From Rosellinia necatrix (taxonomy: Eukaryota > Ascomycota > Sordariomycetes > Xylariales > Xylariaceae), in the NCBI GenBank assembly GCA_021209875.1, contig JAGYVD010000005.1, positions 1 through 64,000 on the forward strand: DNA of 64,000 nt. Reading direction: 5' to 3'. This document shows, piece by piece, positions 24,771-33,222 of this stretch; positions within the stretch are counted from its first letter, which is position 1, and every line of letters starts with the position of its first letter. The position numbers were made by a program, and so were the translations under genes. The notes below the pieces were generated by a model that did not search any database, had not been told where the DNA came from, and saw only the letters and a program-made list of their open reading frames with translations.

Positions 24771-25664
24771 ATGGCCACACCAGAAGCTCGAATCCGTGCA
24801 GAAAGGCTGCAGAATCAACTGGACCCTGTGATACCACCTCCCGCAGTCCTGTGAGCCCCCCTCACCGTTCTATACATCAATTTCCAGAGGCTCTGACCCA
24901 AACACGACAGGGTAATGGGCCACCCGGATTCTGTCTATGAATTCATGAATAAATATTCACCAGGCGCATTGCCTCGCGACAAGATAGAAAAATCTCCTAA
25001 CGTCATAAATATACGTGAATTCTCCGTGGTTCCAAGATTCAAAACTTGGCAAACGTCAAACGACAACGATGCCGAGTATAATAAGGGGATCATAGCAAAG
25101 CTTGAGAGTTTGCTGCATGACAGATCGACTTCTTATGCGCTTTACTTGCACGACATTTCAAAACAACCCACCGAGGAAGATGACAAGAAGCACGACGAAG
25201 GGCAATTCAAGGACGTGCATCTAGTTTATCCTTTGATTGACAGTGACTGTCTTAATACGGCGTGCCTTGTTTTCAGTGGCGGAACGCAACCTGTTGACAT
25301 GGAGGAGGTAAAAAAGATGGCCACAGGGTGGGGGTCTCCACGGGAGCAGGGCGATAGGCAGAGGGTGGCTGTGATCCTCCGCAACTGGTATGAATCAAAA
25401 TTTAAAAAGTCGAAGCTTGCGGTAAAGCAGATAAGAGAGGCAGCCGATCTTAAGATAGTTGTTGAGGTGATGGAAAAGAGCAATCGTTTGCGATTCCATG
25501 CCGAGTTACATAAATCGGGCCTTGGTTGGCGGTCGACAAATTTAGGCAAGTTAATAGCTGCAAGTACGGCGCCCAAAAAAAGGCAGCCCATGGAAAAGGA
25601 AGCTGGCGTTAAAGGCAATAAGCTGAGTGGAGTGGCTGGCAGGAGGACACAGACATCAGCATAG
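24771..25664 (+). CDS. Hypothetical protein, two exons
   Basis: I model join(24771..24850, 24911..25664), 277 residues. The start ATG at 24771 has a strong fungal context (TTGCCATGGCC). The 60-bp intron begins GTGAGC and ends CTCTGACCC...ACGACAG, and exon 1 (phase 2) joins the long frame exactly. A shorter start at 24915 would lose the leader MATPEARIRAERLQNQ. I do not recognise the family. The product looks soluble, with no signal peptide or membrane helix. The C-terminal part (about 160-277) is rich in Lys and Arg, contains GWGSPREQGDRQRVAVILRN, and ends in a probably disordered basic tail. It is transcribed divergently from the CorA-like gene within the same bounded island, and its base composition matches that gene rather than the flanks. 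Confidence 0.7.
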
Positions 25665-25751
25665 TATAGTAGATCAGTACAAAGAAAGCCATTATGGCAT
25701 AACTTGATATATGCTCTATTATGATCACACCCATTAAACACTAGTTATATA

Positions 25752-25977
25752 AAATGATTAGGTTCTACTTTTAACTAGGCTAGCACTTAAATAAACTAGT
25801 TGGGCCAGGACTTTTATAAAAGGCTTTATTTATAATATGTTTATAATATACAGGTTTTTTTTTATTTTTATTTTTTTATTTTTTATAAAAAAATAGTTTT
25901 AAATAATAATTAAAAAGTTTCTTATTTTGCTGTAGCTTTTAAATATTTTAAAAATTATAGTTATATAATTAATACGC
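25752..25977 (-). repeat. Right inverted repeat bounding the gene island
   Basis: Inverted copy of 21541-21767. The part nearest the gene (AGGTTCTACTTTTAACTAGG, AGTTGGGCCAGGACTTTTAT) is well conserved; the outer 100 bp are decayed to A and T. It abuts the dispersed repeat at 25973-26174. Confidence 0.85.
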
Positions 25978-26174
25978 GCGCGTAGAGGGAGCGCTTATAT
26001 AAGCCCCTCGCTTGGGGTGCTGTGGCCCGTGGCCACACGCACAACCTAATTGGGCCTAGCCCCATGTATGTGGGCCCTAGCCCACACCTAGGTAGAACTT
26101 TAGCTTAGCCTAGATTTGCTAGTCCTTCATCTTTTATAATACACACTTTACACCCCCCATGGTGCACCTCTTCA
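25973..26174 (-). repeat. Dispersed ~190-bp repeat, copy b
   Basis: Inverted copy of 8729-8910. A short extra segment around 26063-26080 (TAGCCCCATGTATGTGGGCC) seems to be a local duplication or insertion relative to copy a. It lies directly outside the right arm of the inverted repeat, with no equivalent next to the left arm. Confidence 0.75.
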
Positions 26175-26176
26175 TA

Positions 26177-26440
26177 ATAAATTTATTTTAATATTAATTT
26201 ATTTAAAATATAAATATAAGCATTTATTTAAATTTTTAATTAATAACTAGCAATTATTTTAAATATATTTTTTAAATAAGGTTTTTTAAGTTAAAAACTT
26301 ATAATGTTTTTTTTTTAGATTATTAATATAAATTTAAACAGTAAACTATTTAAAATTTAATATAAAGAATTAAACTTTTAATAAAAATATATAATATTAT
26401 TAAGTTTTTATTTAAAAATTTATTTTTTTTTAATATATAT
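26177..26440. other. AT-rich spacer, nothing recognised
   Basis: Pure A/T-rich DNA between two repeats. I see no gene or structured element. Confidence 0.6.
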
Positions 26441-26441
26441 T

Positions 26442-26588
26442 ATGATGGGCTATGCCTGAAGGTATATTTATCAGAGTAGCAAATAAGATTTATTTTCTAG
26501 CTAAGTAGCAGAAGTTATAAACAGTATATACGTAGCTCGTAAGACATAGTTTTATAAAGCTGGTCAGTTTTAGTTATACTAGTCCACG
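26442..26588 (+). repeat. Dispersed repeat, inverted partner of 19082-19231
   Basis: Contains GGGCTATGCCTGAAGGTATA, TAGCTAAGTAGCAGAAG, AGTTTTATAAAGCTGG and TATACTAGTCCA, all found on the opposite strand at 19082-19231. This copy retains more G and C. Confidence 0.7.
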
Positions 26589-26652
26589 TTTAGTGGTTAG
26601 TTCACGAGCTATTCGGCAATTGTTCGGGATAGTGGTGTATGGCAGTTTGCCC

Positions 26653-26695
26653 GTATCGGCCCGTGCGCCGATACTTCCTTATGGGCACTGCCCAT
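26653..26695. other. Two adjacent perfect hairpins
   Basis: GTATCGGC (26653-26660) pairs with GCCGATAC (26667-26674) around a 6-base loop. Immediately after, ATGGGCA-C-TGCCCAT (26681-26695) forms a second palindrome. They sit just before the target duplication of the solo LTR and are probably part of the sequence it inserted into. Confidence 0.6.
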
Positions 26696-26706
26696 GACAT
26701 ATATAT

Positions 26707-26977
26707 TGTTATGGCCCACAGCCATGATGGCCTGGATTGGTTGAATGGATGGGTGGCCTGGCAGCCCCTGATTGGCTCCTCAACTAGGTGGGTGCAAATA
26801 CAAGGTGGTAAATATGGCAGGCCAGTCATGTAGTGAATGCCCAGCAGTATATATAAGTAGGAATTATGGCTGTCGGCCCGATATATAGTTTTCTTTTTTT
26901 TTTCAACTTTAGTTTTTCTTTTTAATATATAGGTATAGTTAGGCTTTGCTCTAACTTCTGCTATTACAGCTATTAAA
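26707..26977 (+). mobile_element. Solo LTR of Gypsy family gamma
   Basis: 271 bp starting TGTTATGGCCCA and ending AGCTATTAAA, flanked by TATAT on both sides (26702-26706 and 26978-26982). It is homologous to the 273-bp LTRs at 31481-31753 and 60809-61081, which are on the opposite strand. With a duplication on each side and no internal sequence, it fits recombination between the two LTRs of a full element. It retains high G and C. Confidence 0.85.
26848..26857 (+). promoter_or_regulatory. TATA-box-like site in the solo LTR
   Basis: TATATATAAG lies about 140 bp into the LTR and is followed downstream by a pyrimidine-rich T run, a normal position for an LTR promoter. The gamma LTR at 60809-61081 also has an AT-rich site at the matching place. 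Confidence 0.35.
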
Positions 26978-27169
26978 TATATTTTATTAATTCATATTAT
27001 TATATATTTATTATATATATGTTTTCTATTTATTTTTTTTATTTTTTTATATTTATAAACAAAGAGTTTTAAATTATTATTAAACAGTTTTTTGTTTATC
27101 TGTTGTTTTTTAATTTAATAATCTTTAAAAAGCTAAAAATATAAAAAAAAAAAAAATTTATTTAGGCTT

Positions 27170-27310
27170 TTTTAGTAGCGCTATTCTAGTCTAGGCAGCT
27201 ATTTAAAGCTTAGCATAAGTGGCCGGACCTTTTACAGAGGTGTACTGCACCCCTAGGCCTTTGTTTAAAGGCTTACGCTCCCTTCTAATATATGCGTTCT
27301 ACTAATCTGT
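27170..27310 (+). repeat. Decayed ~130-bp repeat, GC-rich copy
   Basis: Related to 18898-19030. It keeps more G and C (TAAGTGGCCGGACC, CACCCCTAGGCC) and shares TTACGCTCCCTTCTAA. It marks the left border of the GC-richer segment that follows. Confidence 0.5.
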
Positions 27311-28815
27311 GCTGCCGTGTAAAGTGTAGAAGTGACAGTAGCAGTGAAAGAAAGAAGATGTTGCGAACTACGACCTAGTTCTTACGCCAGTTTAATTGCC
27401 CAGAACGCCCGCCCAGACTGGGGGCTCCGTCAATAGAAGCATTGAATTCCATCTACCGATTGTCTGACCCAATCTTGTTCTTCAGTCTTAATCTCCCGAT
27501 CTTCCGGGCTAGCAACGCCAAGTGTTGCTCTCCGCCTGCATGTGCTTGCGCAATCTTGCTCATTTAGCTCCCCTTACCCTAATCCTAGGTCGATAGTTGT
27601 TTCAAGGCCACGTCCACTCGCGCCAGGACGCACCCAGCCCTTAGTTAGTGACTGTCTGCAGAGCACGATGGCGGACTATCCCGACTGCGTATGAGGTTTA
27701 TTAGAGGTTTGGTCTACCCTTTGATGAGTTGTCATAAGTGCTAGATGCTTGACTTGACCCTCGCCTTCCCCCCCCCCCCCTTCCATCCCCCCCAAGGAGA
27801 TTAGTGTGGCTTGTCTGGATACCAGGTTGTAGTGTGTATGTGTTAGTAGCCTCGATAAAGTTACCTCAGTATCGCCGCGCCACGTCTTTCGCATCCAGCA
27901 ATGCAGTAACTTCGTCGATAAAGGTTTTCGACTAGTCGAATTGCGACGGCGAAAGAGAGGCCTGGCTCACGAATAAACCCGACAGGAGATCGTTAATGTT
28001 CCTTGCGCTCGGAGGCCGACGATCGCCAGCCTATTCGTATAGATGGGTGATAGATACTGTCGTCGCTCAGGTTCTGTGCGAAATTGTGCGAAATTATCCT
28101 CGTATGTAGACGTATCCCTGACCCTCGAGGGGGTCCTCATCGCCTCGGTGGTCTGGGTACGCCTGCGCCTGAGGGTGTGGAGGATCTGGAAGAGCGACGG
28201 GAAGCCATCGGATCTACCCTTGGCTCCGGTCACTAAACAAGCCCTGTCAGTAAATAATATTACCAACCCTGAAGATCGGGGCTACCGTGTCTCCCGGACT
28301 AGGCTAGGTACGTCGACTAGGCCTCTTCTCGTCCAGTACCATCGGTTTCGCAAGCGGCCAGGTGCTGTCCCGCCGGTCAAGTTCTTGCAGGGAACGAGGC
28401 GTGAGCCGAATCTACGACAGGCTAGTTATCCAAGAACTCTGTTGATAAATTCAAAGAGTGGTGATGGTCTCTTGGTTTGATATTCTTGCTCAGTCGGAGG
28501 TTTTGGTCGCGTGCGGGCTGTCTCTTCCGGTTCGGCGGCGCTGCCATAGCCGGTCATGTTTCCGTAGTCGGCCGGGAAAAGGTGAGGTGAGAGTTTAAGT
28601 GAGAGTTTAAATTTTCAATGTCCTCGAGCGGCAAGTAAGAACACAAATGCATGCGGCAGGCGACAGGTGGCAGGTGGCAGGTGCGAAGGTGTAATTTGAC
28701 AACGGAAGGTGTAAGCCTAGGGTGTAGCACTTACCCTAGCACTTACCCTGGCAGGGAGACCCACTACGGAGACCTATATATAACACTTAGTACACAGTAG
28801 CTGTAATGCGAGGGC
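27311..28815. other. GC-richer segment with no confident gene
   Basis: About 1.5 kb of near-normal base composition without RIP decay, so it may hold an unrecognised gene, a gene relic or a regulatory tract. Minus-strand clues: an ATG at 28557 opens 43 codons (MTGYGSAAEPEE...) ending at 28426, and the sequence after it can be read as RLTPRSLQELDRRDS. TTTACTGACAG near 28245-28255 resembles an intron end. I could not join these into one frame. A run of C occurs near 27769-27781, and short tandem AGGTGGC and TAGCACTTACCCT repeats at about 28665-28750. TATATATA at 28775-28782 resembles a TATA box. Confidence 0.5.
28043..28480 (+). CDS. Possible hypothetical protein (145 codons), weak
   Basis: An ATG-started frame of 145 codons in GC-normal DNA. 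The product is basic (many Arg), with no recognised domain, signal peptide or membrane segment. The opposite strand has a competing 99-codon stretch (27967-28266) that does not start with ATG. GC-rich DNA easily gives open frames of this size on both strands, so I rate this below even odds. Confidence 0.2.
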   Translation: MGDRYCRRSGSVRNCAKLSSYVDVSLTLEGVLIASVVWVRLRLRVWRIWKSDGKPSDLPLAPVTKQALSVNNITNPEDRGYRVSRTRLGTSTRPLLVQYHRFRKRPGAVPPVKFLQGTRREPNLRQASYPRTLLINSKSGDGLLV

Positions 28816-29718
28816 TTGAACTTATTTATCCCTTTTATATCTTAATATATATAGATTAATTTATTTTTTTGTTATAAATTAATAGCTAGCGATTTATTTT
28901 AGCATTATTATTATTTGCTTTTTTTTTTTTAAGCTATTATAAACTAATATATTTAAAAACGTTAAAAATTTTATTATAAAAGCTTATTAAACATTTTATA
29001 AAAGTTTATTATTTATTAGTTATTTAAACTTATTATTATAATTTTATTATTTTAATAAATATTATTTTTAATAAATATTTATATAATATAATAATAAGTT
29101 TTTATAAGCTATATTAAATCAGCTAAAAATTAAAATAAAAATAATATTAATATAAATATATTATGTTTATATAAACATATAAAAATTTATAAAATTTTAA
29201 TTTATAATTTAAAATTTTTAAATATTAATTATTATTAATATTATTATATCTAGCTATAAATATAAAAATATTTTATTAATATAATAATTATTATAGTTTA
29301 TAAATATAAATTATTGTTTTATTATATTAATTAATAATTTAGATTTATAATTAGCTATATATTTAATAAAAATAAATTATATAAGTTTAAGCTTAAAAAT
29401 AATTATTTATTAGCTTAAATAAAATTAAAACGTTTATTTAATATATTTTTAAAACGTTAAAAATTATTTATAAAATATATAAAGCTAATAATTATTATAA
29501 GCTTATATTAATATTTTTTATTTATTAAGTTAAGTATAAAAAATAAAAATATAAATTTATTAATTTAATTTAACTTATAATTTTTATTATATGAGATTAA
29601 TTGTATTATAACCTTAAAGTGTTTATATTAAAAAATTTATTATTTAGCCTGATTTATTTAAATATATTATCAGCTAATATTTTACGTTTATAAATTTATT
29701 TAAATATATAAATTAAAT
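28816..29718. other. AT-rich RIP-like DNA
   Basis: Mostly A and T with no open frame of note and no repeat I could match within the window. Confidence 0.6.
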
Positions 29719-29723
29719 ATAAG

Positions 29724-29833
29724 TGCTACAGTATGCCAGGGGTAGGAAGTAGACAGACAAATAAGTGGCCCTACTTAGCCTGTAATACCTGTATAGCCAA
29801 CTAACTAGTTGGTCCTTATTTTTTTTTATAGCA
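29724..29833. repeat. Left LTR of the TRIM-like element
   Basis: 110 bp containing TATGCCAGGGGTAG, AGTAGACAGACAAATAAG, TTAGCCTGTAATACCTGTA and CCAACTAACTAGTTGG. It differs from the right LTR by a handful of changes, nearly all C/T or G/A. Confidence 0.9.
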
Positions 29834-30164
29834 AATAATGTAGTAGAGTATAAGTGATTAAACATATAGGCCTGGCTACCGCTTATGTAAGCTATAACTA
29901 AATAATTTTTAAATAATAGGTTTAAATCTTGGGCATATAAAGCAGAAAAAATGTCCTATAAGCTAGCAATAAAACTTTAATAGACCTAAACAGGCCGGTA
30001 ATAAGTTTAAACAGCCTGGCGGTAAGACCTATTTTTATAATAAAAAACTAAAAGTTTAATTATAGCAATAAAACCTGCAAAAAATTAGTCCGCAGCAGTA
30101 AAGCTATATAAAATAACCTGCTAACTAATAAAGTTATTAAAAAGTATTTTTTAAGCCCGGTATA

Positions 30165-30274
30165 TGCTAAAATATGCCAGGGGTAGAAAGTAGACAGACA
30201 AATAAATAGCCCTACTTAGCCTGTAATACCTGTACAGCCAACTAACCAGTTGGTCCCCATCCTTTTCTGTAGCA
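30165..30274. repeat. Right LTR of the TRIM-like element
   Basis: 110 bp, the same length as the left LTR, beginning TGCTAAAATATGCC and ending TTTTCTGTAGCA. The transitions between the pair (for example AAGTGG against AATAGC) fit light RIP. Confidence 0.9.
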
Positions 30275-30279
30275 ATAAG

Positions 30280-31475
30280 CAACTTAATTTTTTAAATAAT
30301 TTATTTATAGATTTTTTAAACAGCTTATTTTTAAAGTTTAAAATAAAAAACTTATTTATAAATAAAAAGGTTTAATATTTATTTAAAAAAGCTATTTAAT
30401 AGCAGGCTAGCTAGCATATTAAAAATATTGCTATATTATTTATAACGTAATAATAATAAAACATTTAAAATATAATATAATTTTTAGCTATAACATGTAT
30501 AAATATGTCGGCGTTATTACAGGCATTAAACATTAAATATTTTAATTTAAAAATAAAAGATTTTATTTTTGCTAGTATTATAGCTGATAAAAAATCTATA
30601 AAATATATAAATATCTATGTTTTTATAAATAAATTTAAATATTTAGCTTTATAGCATAATAAAGCTAACGTTTATAAAGTTTAAACTTAGTGTTTATTAA
30701 AACTAGCACTAATATAGTATTTTTAAATGTTGTTAAAAATAAATAAAAATTATTTAAAATAATAATAATTTAAACTATTTATAAAAATTTATCAACTAAT
30801 TTAAACTATTATAGTTTATAGCTATAAAATGTTTTTAAATGTACTGATTTTCTTTAAATAATATTAATAAAAATTATAATATAATTAGTTTTATATAACA
30901 TATTATATAAAATATTAAAAGCTGTAACTTTATTAAAAATAACTAATTTTAAATAATATTTAAAGCTTTTAATATAAATATATAAAACTAATTAATAATA
31001 TTTATAAATATTATAATAATAAATATTTTTTATAAAAGTTTTTAATAAAAAATATATTAAAAAGAATAGCCCGGAAAAATATCTATTTTGCTTATAAAAT
31101 AATATAATCTTTTTTTTTATTTATTATATTTTAATAATAAAACTAATAATTTTAATACATATTATAATATTTTTAAAATATAATAAAAACTAAATTATAT
31201 ATAATAAAAGCTAATATAATTTATAATATAACTTTTATATATTTAATACTTGCAGCAGTATTAAAAACAATAAAAATAAAAATAATTATATTAGTAAATA
31301 TATTAGCAGTTATTTAAATTAAACTAAAACTTTAGCTTTATATTATTAAAACGCCGATTATTAATATTTTTATTTTAATTTAAATAACTATTATAGCAGT
31401 AAAAAGCTAAAATATTTTGTAATAAAAAATATTTTATAAATATAAAAGCGCCATCAAAAAATTAACCAGGCAATT
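30280..31475. other. AT-rich RIP-like DNA
   Basis: No gene, no matched repeat. It ends at ATAAC, the target duplication of the gamma element. Confidence 0.6.
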
Positions 31476-31480
31476 ATAAC

Positions 31481-31753
31481 TGTAATAGCTGCAATAACAG
31501 CAGTTGAAGAGATTTAACTATACCTATGTATTAAAAAGAAAAACTAAAGTTAAAAAAAAAAGAAAACTATATACAGGGCCGACGGCTAGAATTTTTACTT
31601 GTATATACTACCGGCTATTTACTACGTAACTAGCTTACTACATTTATTACTCTATGCCTGTACCTGCTCTAGCTAAAGGGCTAATCAAAGATCGGCTGGC
31701 CAGACGGCTAATTATTTAATTAAAGATCGTTATTATAGCCTTAGGCTATAATA
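31481..31753 (-). repeat. 3' LTR of gamma-1
   Basis: 273 bp. On the minus strand it starts TATTATAGCC (RIP-changed from TGTTATGGCC) and ends AGCTATTACA. It is more mutated at its start than the 5' LTR. Confidence 0.9.
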
Positions 31754-32990
31754 ATCCTTTTTTTGCAAAAAAACTTGGCCCAAGTTTTTAGCTGCGCGTG
31801 AAGTTAAAAATATGCTAAGCTGATTTTTTTTAAGTTGTTTATGCTACGTTTAAAGCTTAAACTAGCGACTTTTAAATTAATACTTTTAAGTAGTAAAAGA
31901 ATATTTTCAGCGTATATAATTAATTAAAATCTAAAAGTTTTTAATTTCTGGTTTTTATTTATTATGCTAATTAGTTAATTTTTATTTAGTTTATTTTTTA
32001 ATTAAGTTATTTATTATGTTATTTGCGCTACATTTATAACTTCGGCTATACTTTGTTTTACGGTACGTTATTATTATTATATATTTTAATAAATATATTT
32101 TTTTTAGCTGCTTTAATTTATTTTTATAATTGTTTTAGCGGCCCTGCTTTTTTTAAATATTTTTTATAGTATTTTTTTAGCTTAATTAAAACATTTTTTA
32201 AATCGGCTGCTAAATATTAATTATTATTATATTTTTAACTTATTTAAAACATTTTATAAAACAGTTTTTTTTTAAATTTTTAATAACAGAATTTTTTTTT
32301 TTTTTTTTTTTTTAACGTTTTATTAACTATTTTTTTTTAATTAGAGTACTTTTTATTTAAACAACAGATTATTTATATATTTTTATAACTGCTTAATATA
32401 AAATTAGCGGTTTTTTGTTATATTATTAACAACTTTAGCTTAAATATATTAAAACAATTAATTTAAATATTAATAATTTTATAAGCTTGTTATATTATTA
32501 AATAGTTTAACTTATTATTAAAACAATTAGTTTGTTTTTTTTTATAATATAAATATATAGTTTTTAATTATAAAGTTTAAGTCCTGTTAATATTTATTAG
32601 CTTATATAATTATTTATTTTTATATTTTTATATTTATATTTTTGCTTTTTAATATAATCGCGGATTTTTTTGCGAATATTTATATTTTTTTAAAACAGTT
32701 TTTTTTAATTTTTTTATAATTATTTTATTTTTGTTTAAGCTTTTAATTAAACATTATATTTATCGGCCTTTTATTAGCATTTTTTTAAAATAACTTTTTA
32801 AAGCTTTATAAAATAAAAATGTTTAAACTATGTTTAAAACTAATAATATTTTTAATTTGTTTTTTAAAATAATTAACATATAGTTATAATTTTTAATTTA
32901 TTTATTAATATATTATTTTTATTTATTTTATTAATTAATAATGTTTTGCTATAAAAAAATCTAGTTTTATATTATATATTTTTAATAGCT
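31754..32990 (-). pseudogene. Gamma-1 3' part: end of integrase and 3' end
   Basis: Lies between the gamma 3' LTR and the beta element. It is the continuation of the integrase frame interrupted at 39660. The sequence is so rich in stops that I can only place it by position and by Lys/Tyr-rich residual frames, not by clear motifs. Confidence 0.6.
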
Positions 32991-33222
32991 TGTTGCACCA
33001 GTCATAAATAAGAAGTCAAGGCTTCAGCAATAAGTGATGTATTATATAAAAATCTACAGATAAAAAAGGAAAGAGTAAGTGGGAGGAATTAGCCTACTAG
33101 AATTCTGGCTAAGTGCAGGTGTGTAGGGTGGGTCTAGTCTGTGCGTTATGCGCACTAGTTGGCAACAGGTGTATAAATACTAGTTTGTGCTACTTGCATT
33201 AGCTAATTAATTATTTGTAACT
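32991..33222 (-). repeat. 3' LTR of beta-1
   Basis: 232 bp. The plus strand starts TGTTGCACCAGTC and ends TTTGTAACT. Shared with 39426-39659 and, inverted, with 21190-21419. A conserved block is TAGCCTACTAGAATTCTGGC. Confidence 0.9.

Larger units (their letters stand above)
29724..30274. mobile_element. TRIM-like miniature LTR element with target duplication
   Basis: Two 110-bp direct repeats (29724-29833 and 30165-30274) flank a 331-bp interior with no coding capacity, and the whole is bounded by ATAAG (29719-29723 and 30275-30279). The LTR ends are a perfect 8-bp inverted repeat, TGCTACAG...CTGTAGCA, with the TG...CA termini expected of LTRs; the left LTR's right end reads TTATAGCA. This fits a terminal-repeat retrotransposon in miniature, moved by the enzymes of a larger element. 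The strand cannot be assigned, because neither a primer-binding site nor a polypurine tract is clear. Confidence 0.88.

Noticed and set aside
26602..26833. Two overlapping frames of 64-75 codons on opposite strands
   Set aside because: They run across the hairpins and into the solo LTR, which explains the GC-rich sequence.
27676..28266. Minus-strand frames of 72 and 99 codons
   Set aside because: The 99-codon one lacks an ATG start, the 72-codon one crosses a long C run, and I could not join them in phase by credible introns.
26707..31753. Solo LTR and the LTR at 31481-31753 as an LTR pair of one element
   Set aside because: They are in opposite orientations and have different target duplications (TATAT and ATAAC).
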